64,000 nucleotides of DNA. Source: Christiangramia forsetii KT0803 (GTDB lineage Bacteria; Bacteroidota; Bacteroidia; Flavobacteriales; Flavobacteriaceae). Each line of letters opens with the position of its first letter. The first letter of the stretch is position 1. The stretch is taken from the NCBI RefSeq assembly GCF_000060345.1, contig NC_008571.1:2976001-3040000 (forward strand). The letters are read 5' to 3'. Positions 1 to 9,369 of this stretch are shown here, piece after piece. The translations under genes were made by a program, and so were the position numbers. Under the pieces are notes generated by a model. The model was not told the origin of the DNA and made no database searches. It saw only the letters and a program-made list of their open reading frames with translations.

Positions 1-1
1 T

Positions 2-3000
2 GATAATGGCGGTACATTTTCAAATGTAACATCAATAACTGATAATATTAATGCTGGATCGGAAGGCCCTTTTATGTCTACCTACACAGTAGGTTCTGGA
101 GAACCTTGTGAAGATAGCGCAGATCTAGCTTTTGAAATAGATGAAGCTGATGAGTTGGGAACTCAAACTGGAGACGGCATTTACTGCCAGTCAGAAATTG
201 ATTCCAGAATTGCAGGAACCACCATGTATGAAGAATTGGCAAGAGAATTATTCTTAGAGCAATTGGATTCAAGTGTTTCGCAAAATGGAGACTTTACCGA
301 TATGACTTTGGCAGAAGTTGTAGACGCGTATACTGATGGCGTGAGATCATTTATGACAACATATTCAGTTACTACAGAAAGTGGTTGTACATCCTCAGGA
401 GAAATTTCCTTTGATATTCTAGAAGATGCTCCTGCAAATGCCGGTAGCTTTGATGATATTGAAAATGTTTGTACTAATGAAGACTCTATCGATTTAACGA
501 CATTACCAAACAACGATCCCGATGCAACAATGGGTGGAACATTCTCTGGTTCTGGCGTAAACAATAATCAATTTGATCCATCAATTGGTGAGGGAACCTA
601 TACAATCACATACTCTGTAGATGATACAACCCCATGCACAACTGATTCTGACGAAACTACGTTTACTATAACAGTAGAAGATACTCCTATTAATACTAAT
701 ATTTCAAGGAGCTTATGTGTAACTGATGCACAGGATCTAATTTCAAATCCTATAGCAGGTTTTGAATTTCTTCAAGGTTTAGTGGAAGAAGCAGGCGTGG
801 AAAATTTTGATGCTGATAATTTTGGCGACGGGACTGTTAGTGAAGCTACAAGCTTATCAAATTTCATTGATTCTCCAACCTCCGATTCTGAAACATTCAA
901 TTTTGAATATACAGATCCTGCAAATTCAGTATGTGATAGCGAAATTATAAGTATCTCTATTACTATTAATAATATACAGGATGCCAATGCTGGTGATATA
1001 GACAACCAAGTGGCTTGTACTACTGACGGAATAATAGCATTAAATCAATTCCTTGATGGTTCTGGTGCTCAAATGGGCGGAACGTTCTCTGGAGAAGGAG
1101 TAACTAATAATATGTTCGATACTTCTATTGGAATTAACGAAGATGGCTATTTAATTACTTATTCGATAAGTGAAGAGGATTCAGAATGTATTGAAGGACA
1201 GGATTCGACTACGTTTAGAATATTTGTGAATGAACCAGGTCAGGCAATTGCAGAAGCAATGAATGACGAGATTAATGTTTGTACAAGTGAAACTTCTTAT
1301 AACCTAAACGCAGCATTATCTGAGGATAGCACGCTAGGAGGTACATTCTTACTGAATGGAGAAGAATTGGATGGAAACATTTTTGATGCCTCGACAGTAG
1401 AAGCTGGTGAGTATTCATTCACTTATACTGTAAGTTCAGAAGATGCAGATTGTATTGAAGGAGAAGCTTCTACTTCATTTATGATCAATGTGACTTCAAA
1501 CTTTGATTTTGGAAATAATATCACAGCTGTACTTTGCGAATCTGAAGTACCTGAAAATTTAACTGCCGATATTATCGAAGACTTTTACTTAGGTCTGGTT
1601 TCAGGATTACCTTCAGGAGGTACTTTTGACACTACCGCAGAAGAAATCTTAGCGCAATACAATAACAATCCATTTGATACCTTCGCTACAACTTATACTG
1701 TAGATAATGGAGAATGTCAGGGATCTGTAGTTGTTTCTGTTACTATTCAAGAAGAAGGTCCTGCCAATGCGGGTGATATAGATGATCAAGTGGCTTGTAC
1801 TACTGACGGAATGATAGCATTAAATCAATTCCTTGATGGTTCTGGTGCTCAAATGGGCGGAACGTTCTCTGGAGAAGGAGTAACTGACAATATGTTCGAT
1901 ACTTCTATTGGAACTAACGAAGAAGGTTATTTAATTACTTACTCAATAAATGGAGAAGATTCAGAATGTATTGAAGGACAGGATTCGACGACGTTTAGAG
2001 TATTTGTGAATGAACCAGGTCAAGCAATTGCAGAAGCAATGAATGACGAGATTAATGTTTGTACAAGTGAAACTTCTTATAACCTAAACGCAGCATTATC
2101 TGAGGATAGCACGCTAGGAGGTACATTCTTACTGAATGGAGAAGAATTGGATGGAAACATTTTTGATGCCTCGACAGTAGAAGCTGGTGAGTATTCATTC
2201 ACTTATACTGTAAGTTCAGAAGATGCAGATTGTATTGAAGGAGAAGCTTCTACTTCATTTATGATCAATGTGACTTCAGAAACCTTCGATGCCGGTGAAG
2301 ATGTAACTTTTACAGTTTGTTCTGTTGGACTAAATGCAACACCTAACCTTGCTACTGTTCGTAATTATTTTGTGAACCTGCTTGCCGATGGAGTTCCTAC
2401 AGATGGTACTTTCTCACCAAGTATTGAGGATATTCGTCAGGATTATTTAGCAAATCAAATAGGAAGTTTTACTACTACTTATACTATTGGAAACGGAAGT
2501 TGTGAAGATTCTGTTGAACTTACTGTGGTGGTAACTGATCTTATCCCTGCAGAAATTGGTGAAATTACAACTCCAGATCCTATCTGTAGAAATGCGGAAG
2601 ATGTAGACTTATTCTCATTCTTGCCTGCAGATGCAAATTCAAATGGAACATTTGAAGGATACGAAGATGGGACTTTCAGTCCTGCCATGATGGGTGCTGG
2701 TGAATTTGAAATCACTTACTCCCTTACCGAAGACTCACCTTGTACTGAAGGAGAAGCTTCTGCTACTTTTACAATTACAGTTCTTGAATCTGCCTTTGCA
2801 GGTATGGACATGGATCTAACTGTGTGTATGAACGAAGGAATTCAGAATCTTTTTGAATCTCTTTCAGTAGATGCAGATGACAACGGAGAATTCACTCTTG
2901 ATGGAGACGTGATTGCTGATGGAATGATGAACCCTGCTGATTTTGAAGCTGGTGAGTATTCAGTAATTTATACTGTTGAAGCAATTAACGATTGTGGCGA

Positions 3001-3805
3001 TGACACCGCAGAATTCACCATTACAGTTCAGGAAACGCCAGATGCACCTACAGTAGATGGAAATCCATTTACGTTCTGTGCAATAGATGATGCTACAGGA
3101 GCTGATCTCTCAGCAACTGGTTCCAACCTAACTTTCTACTCAGATGAAACCTTAAATACAATGGTTGCGCCTGAAGATGCTTTAGTTATGGGTACATATT
3201 ACGTAACTCAAAGAATCGAGGAAGATGGATGTGAATCTGATGCTGCTGAAATAACAGTAAACATAAATGATACAAATGCACCAACAGCTTCTATTACAAA
3301 TCCAAGTTTCTGTGAATTCAACGATCCTACAATAGCAGATCTTACAGACTTAATCAACGAAACAGGTACTATTACCTGGTATGATTCTGAAGACGGGGAT
3401 AATGCATTAAGTAGTGGAACTGCTTTACAAGATGGGGTTACTTATTATGCAAGCCTTTTCAGTACCGAAACAGGCTGTGAAAGCTCAGGTAGATTAGCAG
3501 TAACTGTAACAATAGAATGTGACTTCTTCATCCCTGAAGGTTTTTCACCTAATACAGACGGATTTAACGACACATTTGACATTAGATTTATCGAAGATCT
3601 ATACCCTAATTATACTATGGAAATTCGTAATAGAAACGGAGACCTGGTTTACAAAGGAAACGCTAACTCCCCAGATTGGGATGGCACCAGCACAGAAGGT
3701 TCTTTAGGAAGCGGTGCGCTACCGGTAGGAGCTTACTTCTACTATATAGACTTTAAAGATGGCGCGACTGAGCCAGTAAGAGGAACCGTGTACTTAAGTA
3801 GATAA
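2..3805 (+). CDS. SprB-like T9SS type B adhesin, 3' part (5' end outside window)
   Basis: The frame is open from base 2, so the gene is cut by the window edge; about 1,267 residues are visible. It is a string of Ig-like modules of roughly 80-130 residues, each with a GGTFSG-type turn, a YTITY/FTYTV strand and a spaced Cys. The last ~90 residues, from FIPEGFSPNTDGFNDTF onward, match the gliding motility-associated C-terminal domain (TIGR04131/CHU_C type), the type B sorting signal of the type IX secretion system. No membrane segment is present, as expected for a secreted filament. It is followed 22 bp later by a SprF/PorP-like gene and then an OmpA-like gene, the arrangement seen around the mobile gliding adhesin SprB of Flavobacterium johnsoniae. 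A role in surface adhesion or gliding is inferred; the repeat modules give no ligand. Confidence 0.85.
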   Translation, partial: DNGGTFSNVTSITDNINAGSEGPFMSTYTVGSGEPCEDSADLAFEIDEADELGTQTGDGIYCQSEIDSRIAGTTMYEELARELFLEQLDSSVSQNGDFTDMTLAEVVDAYTDGVRSFMTTYSVTTESGCTSSGEISFDILEDAPANAGSFDDIENVCTNEDSIDLTTLPNNDPDATMGGTFSGSGVNNNQFDPSIGEGTYTITYSVDDTTPCTTDSDETTFTITVEDTPINTNISRSLCVTDAQDLISNPIAGFEFLQGLVEEAGVENFDADNFGDGTVSEATSLSNFIDSPTSDSETFNFEYTDPANSVCDSEIISISITINNIQDANAGDIDNQVACTTDGIIALNQFLDGSGAQMGGTFSGEGVTNNMFDTSIGINEDGYLITYSISEEDSECIEGQDSTTFRIFVNEPGQAIAEAMNDEINVCTSETSYNLNAALSEDSTLGGTFLLNGEELDGNIFDASTVEAGEYSFTYTVSSEDADCIEGEASTSFMINVTSNFDFGNNITAVLCESEVPENLTADIIEDFYLGLVSGLPSGGTFDTTAEEILAQYNNNPFDTFATTYTVDNGECQGSVVVSVTIQEEGPANAGDIDDQVACTTDGMIALNQFLDGSGAQMGGTFSGEGVTDNMFDTSIGTNEEGYLITYSINGEDSECIEGQDSTTFRVFVNEPGQAIAEAMNDEINVCTSETSYNLNAALSEDSTLGGTFLLNGEELDGNIFDASTVEAGEYSFTYTVSSEDADCIEGEASTSFMINVTSETFDAGEDVTFTVCSVGLNATPNLATVRNYFVNLLADGVPTDGTFSPSIEDIRQDYLANQIGSFTTTYTIGNGSCEDSVELTVVVTDLIPAEIGEITTPDPICRNAEDVDLFSFLPADANSNGTFEGYEDGTFSPAMMGAGEFEITYSLTEDSPCTEGEASATFTITVLESAFAGMDMDLTVCMNEGIQNLFESLSVDADDNGEFTLDGDVIADGMMNPADFEAGEYSVIYTVEAINDCGDDTAEFTITVQETPDAPTVDGNPFTFCAIDDATGADLSATGSNLTFYSDETLNTMVAPEDALVMGTYYVTQRIEEDGCESDAAEITVNINDTNAPTASITNPSFCEFNDPTIADLTDLINETGTITWYDSEDGDNALSSGTALQDGVTYYASLFSTETGCESSGRLAVTVTIECDFFIPEGFSPNTDGFNDTFDIRFIEDLYPNYTMEIRNRNGDLVYKGNANSPDWDGTSTEGSLGSGALPVGAYFYYIDFKDGATEPVRGTVYLSR
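1244..1498 (+). repeat. Identical 255-bp direct repeat, copy 1
   Basis: Bases 1244-1498 match 2024-2278 base for base by eye (offset 780 bp, 260 codons). Similarity at lower identity extends upstream to about base 986. The copies encode the same Ig-like modules of the adhesin. Confidence 0.9.
2024..2278 (+). repeat. Identical 255-bp direct repeat, copy 2
   Basis: Second copy of the exact repeat at 1244-1498. The flanking 260 bp upstream (from about 1766) differ from copy 1 at a few scattered positions, so the homology is a ~510-bp in-frame duplication with a perfectly conserved 3' half. Confidence 0.9.
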
Positions 3806-3827
3806 TTAGGATAAATAAGAGAACGAA

Positions 3828-4763
3828 ATGAAAAAAATAATCACAAAATATTTATTATTCGCAGGCATTATCCTTTTTTCTATAAAAGGATTGGCCCAGC
3901 AAGATCCTCTATTCACTCAGTATATGTATAATATGAGTATAGTGAATCCTGCTTACGCAACAGATGATCCGGGAATGCTGGATCTGGGAGCTATTTATAG
4001 AATGCAATGGACAGATGTTGATGGTGCACCCCGCACCCTCAACTTCTTTGCCCACACTCCAATTAGTGAAAGAGTGGAATTAGGTCTTACAGTTGTTCAT
4101 GACGAAATTGGTAATGTTGAGAAAACAAACAATATTACAGCTGATTTCGCCTATGTAATACCAACTGGTGAAAGCACTAATCTATCATTTGGTGCAAAAG
4201 CAGGTCTTACAACCTATGATGCAGATTTAACTCAATTGGTTGTTAACGACCCTAATGATCCGGCATTTGCAAATAACGTAAATGAGGTATTTCCTGTATT
4301 CGGTGTTGGAGCATTTTGGTTTGGAGATAAGCACTACTTGGGAGTTTCTGCTCCTAACCTGTTAACTTCAGATCATTTGGATGATAGTCGATTACTCAGA
4401 GACCGAGGTACAGAAGAAATTCATTATTATTTAACTGGTGGATATGTATTTGATATTAGTGAGAACCTTAAATTGAAACCTTCTACAATGGTTAGAGGTG
4501 TGGAAGGAGCTCCACTATCGGTTGATGTTAATGCTAACGTATTATTGTACGATAGACTTGAAGCAGGTGTAGGTTATAGATTCGACGAAACTATAACAGG
4601 TTTGGTAAACTTCAGAGTTACTCCAGGCCTAAGAATTGGATATGCTTACGATTATCCAACCTACGATTTAAGTAACGATGGGTCACACGAGATCATGCTT
4701 TTGTTTGATTTTGACCTATTCGGACTTAAAAAAGGATATGACAAATCACCTAGATTCTTCTAA
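3828..4763 (+). CDS. SprF/PorP-like outer membrane protein
   Basis: 311 residues. It begins with a signal peptide (MKKIITKYLLFAGIILFS, cleavage likely after KGLAQ) followed by QDPLFTQYMYNM, the typical start of the mature PorP/SprF family. The remainder alternates amphipathic beta-strands with aromatic girdle residues and ends in a phenylalanine, as in an outer-membrane beta-barrel. Family members next to type B T9SS adhesins (SprF beside SprB) are needed to deliver or anchor that adhesin at the outer membrane. Position 22 bp after the adhesin and 12 bp before the OmpA-like gene indicates one transcript. Partner assignment to the upstream adhesin is inferred from synteny. Confidence 0.87.
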   Translation: MKKIITKYLLFAGIILFSIKGLAQQDPLFTQYMYNMSIVNPAYATDDPGMLDLGAIYRMQWTDVDGAPRTLNFFAHTPISERVELGLTVVHDEIGNVEKTNNITADFAYVIPTGESTNLSFGAKAGLTTYDADLTQLVVNDPNDPAFANNVNEVFPVFGVGAFWFGDKHYLGVSAPNLLTSDHLDDSRLLRDRGTEEIHYYLTGGYVFDISENLKLKPSTMVRGVEGAPLSVDVNANVLLYDRLEAGVGYRFDETITGLVNFRVTPGLRIGYAYDYPTYDLSNDGSHEIMLLFDFDLFGLKKGYDKSPRFF

Positions 4764-4775
4764 AACCCGACTAAC

Positions 4776-6451
4776 ATGAAAAATATATATAGTACACTTT
4801 TAATAATTTTTGTAAGCATTACCGCTTTCGGACAAAAGTCTGATATTAGGGATGGAAACAAGTTTTTCTCCCGGCAGCCTACGTGGATGCAGCAGACGCT
4901 TATGAAAACGTGAATGATAAAACTCAGGAGATTCTTCAGAATCTTGGAGACTCATATTTCTATACAAATCAGATGCAAAATGCAAATGAAGTATATGAAT
5001 TGCTTTTTCTAAGACATGAAGGAGCTGTAGAACCTGAGTATCAGTTTAGGTATGCCCACACTCTTATGGCTGCGGGTAATTATGTAAAGGCTGATGAGTT
5101 AATGAATGAGTTAACTGGTGAAAACTGGGATCATGAAAAATTTGCAAGTGAACTGGATACTATGGTTCCTCATAAATTTAAGTATGACCAGGTAATGAAC
5201 AACCAGTCTTCTTCAGACTTCGGAATTGGATTCTACGGAGACCGTGTTGCTTTTGCTTCAACTAGAAATCAAGAGCGCCCAGTTTACCCTTGGAATAAGC
5301 TTCCAGCACTGGATCTTTACAGCGCAGAAATGAATGACGAAGGTGAAATGACCGATATCGTTCTTTTCTCTAATGTTATTAATACCGATGAGCACGAAAG
5401 TTCGGCTACTTTCAGTCAGGATGGTACTGTTATGTTCTTTGACAGAACCAACGAAGACAGAGTTAAGAATGAAAACGATGTTCGTGTAGCCCACATCAGT
5501 CTTTATCGTGCTGAAATGTTGAATGATGAGTGGACCAATGTTGAAAAGCTTCCATTTAGTAGCGAAGATTATTCAGTTGAACACCCAAGCTTAAGCGCTG
5601 ATGGAAGTAAATTATACTTCGCCAGTGATATGCCTGGTGGTAGTGGATCTTTTGATATCTATGTTGTAGATGTAAACGAAGATGGAACTTACGGAACTCC
5701 ACAAAATCTTGGTGCTGGGGTAAATACTGCTCAAAGAGATCAGTTTCCTTTTATTAGCGACGAAGATGTGCTTTACTTCACTTCAGACGGTCACCAGGGA
5801 TTTGGAAATCTTGATATTTTCAGAACAGAAGGTGATTTTTCAGAAGTTGAAAACCTTGGAGAATCTATTAATAGCGGAAGTGATGATTTTGCATTCGTAA
5901 TTAAAGAAAGTGAAGAAATGGGTTATTTCGCTTCTAACAGAAGAGGTACAGACAACCTTTACCAATTCACTCGTGAAGAGAATGAAATTATCGAAGCTCC
6001 AACAGTAACAGATGAAACTAGTGGACAGGATATCATTCCTATTGATGGAAGTAAGATTTACTTTGACTTTGATAAGGCTACTATTAAAGCTGAATCTAAG
6101 CCGGTACTTGATTCTGTAGTTACTTACATGAACGATTATCCGAACATTAAAGTGAAAGTTGAGTCTCATGCAGATGCAAGAGGATCTGATTCTTATAATA
6201 TGGCTCTTTCTAAAAGAAGAGCAGCTTCTACTGTAGATTACCTTGTTGAAAAAGGAATTGACAAAGCTAGACTTACTTCTGAAGGATATGGTGAAAGCAG
6301 ACCAACTAACGATTGTACTCAACCAACAGGTTGTACAAACGAGCAATATGCTAAAAACCGTAGAAGTGCATTCGTAGTATCTAACCGAAATGGATCTATG
6401 AACAACACTGAAATGAATGATCAGGAGATGGAAGATCAAGACGAAAACTAA
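4776..6451 (+). CDS. OmpA-family protein with TPR and PD40 repeats; signal peptide out of frame
   Basis: The main frame runs from 4883 (GTG) to 6451, but residues there start in mid-domain without a signal peptide. An ATG at 4776 opens the preceding frame and encodes MKNIYSTLLIIFVSITAFGQ, a clear signal peptide, then continues to a stop at 4911. Joining the two needs a -1 shift (or one missing base) around 4863-4876, most simply inside the CCGG run, giving ...FFSR-AAYVDAADAYE. After the signal come TPR-like helices, WD40/PD40-type strands with ASD-MPGG and TSDGH motifs, then an OmpA C-terminal peptidoglycan-binding domain (YFDFDKATI, SHADARGS, LSKRRA, GYGESRP). This architecture follows SprF-like genes and probably tethers the adhesin complex to peptidoglycan. 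Whether the frameshift is real or an assembly error cannot be told here. Confidence 0.8.
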
Positions 6452-6488
6452 GTTTTCTAACTGATACTAACTAACCAATCAAAAAGTG

Positions 6489-6516
6489 AAAAGCCCCGCA
6501 ATTGCGGGGCTTTTTT
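6489..6516 (+). terminator. Rho-independent terminator of the adhesin-SprF-OmpA operon
   Basis: Perfect GC-rich inverted repeat GCCCCGCA/TGCGGGGC with flanking A and T runs, 38 bp after the OmpA-like stop codon. Its symmetry also lets it serve the convergent DUF4136 gene. Confidence 0.92.
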
Positions 6517-6537
6517 ATTACCAATACTGAATGAATA

Positions 6538-7059
6538 TTATTTCTTTGGAGGATAACCATCCAAAGCTTTAGCTACGATTTTATCAAATCTTTCCTGCCT
6601 TGCGCCGGGTTCAGAATTCAAATTAAATGGACTTTCAACTACAGCCTGCCAAACGAGCACATCCTTCTCTACATCGATAAAATCAAAGGTTAATTTCAAA
6701 AAAGTATCTCTCTGGCCTACAGGAATACCACCAGAAACTCCTACACCTACATTTCCACCTCCGCCACCAACACCAAGACCAATTCGGCTTCGGTTATCTT
6801 GCTCGTACTTTTCAGTATAAACATTCACATAGATCTGTGGCGATTGTGGGCTTGAAAAACCTCTCTGCTGCATAGCATTTTTAAGACTTTCGGTTAACCT
6901 GGATTCGTCTAACTGACTTAAACCTGATTGAAAATCTGGAAATAATGCATAAGTTGAATATTGATCAAAATTGATTTGTTGATCATAATCATATACTGCC
7001 TGAGGTGCATTACAGGCAGTTATAAATAACAATAAAACTGAATATTTAAATAGTTTCAT
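6538..7059 (-). CDS. DUF4136 domain lipoprotein
   Basis: 173 residues. The N-terminus MKLFKYSVLLLFITAC carries a lipobox-like ITAC, so it is probably a lipoprotein anchored at Cys16. The mature part starts YDYDQQINFDQYSTYALFPDF and includes a Gly-rich segment (GLGVGGGGGNVGVGVSGG), followed by a strand-rich C-terminus, matching DUF4136 proteins. No function is established for the family. It lies 60 bp downstream of obgE on the same strand and converges with the OmpA-like gene. Expression could be by read-through from the hpt-adk-obgE operon or its own promoter; none was recognised. Confidence 0.8.
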   Translation of the reverse strand: MKLFKYSVLLLFITACNAPQAVYDYDQQINFDQYSTYALFPDFQSGLSQLDESRLTESLKNAMQQRGFSSPQSPQIYVNVYTEKYEQDNRSRIGLGVGGGGGNVGVGVSGGIPVGQRDTFLKLTFDFIDVEKDVLVWQAVVESPFNLNSEPGARQERFDKIVAKALDGYPPKK

Positions 7060-7119
7060 AAACTGATTTTTACTAAAAATAAGAAAAATCAGTTCGAGAC
7101 TTTATAGGTTTAACAGGAA

Positions 7120-8127
7120 TTAAACAGGCTCTCTATTAAGCATTTGCCATAATTTATCCTTTAATTCGGTAAGTCCGCTTTGAGCTACTGAAGAAATAAA
7201 GATATAAGGAAGTTGTAATTCTTTATCCAGCTCTTTGGCCATTTCGGCTTTTAGCTCTTCATCAAGCAGGTCACTTTTTGAAATCGCTACCAACCTATCC
7301 TTATCCATTAATTCAGGATTATACCGTTTTAATTCATCAAGCAGGATATCGTATTGTTTCTTAATATCTCTGGCGTCTGATGGGATTAAAAATAATAAGG
7401 TGGAATTTCTTTCAATATGCCTTAAAAATCGATGTCCCAAACCTTTTCCTTCTGCTGCACCCTCTATAATTCCAGGAATATCTGCAACAACAAAAGTTTT
7501 AAAATCACGATATTCAACGATTCCAAGATTTGGCTTGAGTGTTGTAAATTCATAATTAGCGATCTTTGGCTTTGCGGCTGTGATAACAGAAAGTAGGGTA
7601 GATTTTCCTGCATTTGGAAAACCTACCAAACCAACATCGGCAAGAACCTTTAATTCTAAGGTAACGTCAATCTGCTGCCCATCAACTCCCGGCTGTGCAT
7701 ATCTCGGAGTTTGATTGGTAGAACTTTTAAAATGCCAATTTCCACGGCCACCCATTCCACCTTCCGCTACAATAAATTCCTGGCCATCTTCAGTGATCTC
7801 CTTAATAATTTCGTTGGTCTCGGTATCACGAATCACAGTTCCCAAAGGCACATCAATATATTCATCAGATCCCTGCGAACCAGAACTTCTCTGTTTGCTT
7901 CCATTACCACCGTGTTCAGCTTTTACGTGACGCTTAAACTTTAAATGAAATAATGTCCAGAGGTTTTTGCTTCCTTTTAATATTACGTGACCACCACGAC
8001 CACCATCTCCTCCATCTGGTCCACCTTTGGTAATATATTTCTCCCTGTGAAGGTGAGCAGAACCCTTCCCTCCTTTTCCAGAAAAAACATGAATTTTTAC
8101 GTAGTCAACAAAATTCCCTTCAGTCAT
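7120..8127 (-). CDS. obgE: GTPase ObgE/CgtA
   Basis: 335 residues, the usual length for a Bacteroidota Obg lacking the C-terminal OCT domain. The N-terminal Obg fold (about 1-160) has the glycine-rich [12 protein letters not shown] and GGMGGRGN loops. The G domain has the P-loop GFPNAGKST at 169-177, switch/G3 DIPGIIEG and a G4-like SKSD. It is a ribosome-associated GTPase involved in 50S assembly and the stringent response. Its start is 8 bp after the adk stop, so it is co-transcribed with the nucleotide-salvage fusion, a conserved flavobacterial arrangement. Confidence 0.97.
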
Positions 8128-8135
8128 TCTCTATA

Positions 8136-9248
8136 TTATTTCATTAATTCATCGATCACATTGCTTAATCGCTCAGTAATCTCATCAATATTCCCTACTC
8201 CATCTACACCGTAATACTTATCCTGCTTCTGATAGAAATTTTTCAGAATAGCGGTTTCATTATAATAAACCTTAATTCGGTTTCTAATAACTTCTTCATC
8301 AGCATCATCAGGTCTTCCAGAAGTTTTACCTCTTTCTAGTAAACGCTCCACCAAAACCTCATCTTCTACTTCTAAAGCGATCATAGCATTTACTTCAGTT
8401 CCTTTAGACTCCAGATAAGTGCTTAGGGCTCCAGCCTGCGCTTCGGTACGAGGAAAACCATCAAAAATAAATCCATTAGCTCCCTCGTTTTTTTCCACCT
8501 CCGCATTCAACATTTTAATAGTAACCTCATCTGGTACTAACTGGCCTTTATCCATAAATGATTTGGCACTCAATCCCAATTCTGTTTGATTCTTGATATT
8601 AAACCTAAAAACATCACCTGTGGAAATGTGAATAAGTTCATATTTTTCTTTAAGAATTGAAGCCTGAGTTCCTTTGCCTGCACCCGGAGGGCCAAAAAGC
8701 ACTAAATTTGTCATTTTCTTTTCTTTGCGTTTATATACTTGAGTAAAGTTTCGGCCAAGTCCGTCATAATCCAGACCATAGCCAACTATAAATTTATTAG
8801 GTATTTTTATTCCTATAAATTCCACAGGAATATTCTTTTTATATGCTTCAGGTTTAAAAAACAAAGTGGCTACTTTATAATCCCCAACTTCAGCATTTTT
8901 CAAAATCTTATCTATCTCCAACAGGGTATTTCCGGTGTCCACGATATCTTCCAGTAAAATAACCTGCCTACCTTTTAGATCCTGATTCAGTCCAAGTAGC
9001 GTTTTTACATCCCCGGTAGTTTCAGTTCCCTCATAGGATCCCATTTTCACAAAACTGATCTCACAGTCGCCCTTGAACCTCTTAATGATTTCTGAAGCGA
9101 ACATAAATGAACCATTCAATACACCTAGAAAAACAGGCTTCTTATCTCCAAAATCCCTATTGATTGCAACTGAAAGTTCATCGATGACCTCTATAATTTT
9201 CTTTTCAGAAATAAAAGGCTCAAATTCGAGATCATGTAGTTTTATCAA
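8136..9248 (-). CDS. Hypoxanthine phosphoribosyltransferase-adenylate kinase fusion
   Basis: One uninterrupted frame encodes two enzymes, about 370 residues. The first ~178 residues are a hypoxanthine/guanine phosphoribosyltransferase, with the PRPP loop LLEDIVDTGNTL and a DYDGLGRNF C-terminal motif. After a KRKEKK linker, adenylate kinase starts at an internal ATG (base 8714), with the P-loop GPPGAGKGTQ, DGFPRT and RPDD motifs, ~192 residues, lacking the long zinc LID. No stop separates them. Both are purine-salvage/energy enzymes. The start is non-ATG: TTG at 9248 gives (M)IKLHDLEFEPF and is preferred because a perfect -7 box ends 20 bp upstream; TTG at 9257 is possible. A purine-rich AAAGAAAAGAAA before the internal ATG may also allow separate adk translation. 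Confidence 0.9.
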   Translation of the reverse strand: MIKLHDLEFEPFISEKKIIEVIDELSVAINRDFGDKKPVFLGVLNGSFMFASEIIKRFKGDCEISFVKMGSYEGTETTGDVKTLLGLNQDLKGRQVILLEDIVDTGNTLLEIDKILKNAEVGDYKVATLFFKPEAYKKNIPVEFIGIKIPNKFIVGYGLDYDGLGRNFTQVYKRKEKKMTNLVLFGPPGAGKGTQASILKEKYELIHISTGDVFRFNIKNQTELGLSAKSFMDKGQLVPDEVTIKMLNAEVEKNEGANGFIFDGFPRTEAQAGALSTYLESKGTEVNAMIALEVEDEVLVERLLERGKTSGRPDDADEEVIRNRIKVYYNETAILKNFYQKQDKYYGVDGVGNIDEITERLSNVIDELMK

Positions 9249-9267
9249 AATTTTCAAATTTAAGTGG

Positions 9268-9275
9268 CAAAGATA
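9268..9275 (-). promoter_or_regulatory. -7 promoter box for hpt-adk-obgE
   Basis: TATCTTTG on the minus strand is a perfect match to the Bacteroidota -7 consensus TAnnTTTG. The predicted transcript start falls about 10-15 nt before the TTG start codons. No convincing -33 TTG was seen at standard spacing. Confidence 0.6.
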
Positions 9276-9342
9276 AGGAATCTCAGGAAGCCCTGCCCCT
9301 TGATTTCTTATTGAATATCTATGGCAGGAATTAGTAATAAGC

Positions 9343-9350
9343 TATTTTTG
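9343..9350 (+). promoter_or_regulatory. -7 promoter box for purKE
   Basis: TATTTTTG, a perfect TAnnTTTG match, 19 bp before the purK ATG and divergent from the hpt-adk promoter 67 bp away. Confidence 0.6.
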
Positions 9351-9369
9351 CGAAAAGCCTCTTTAATTT

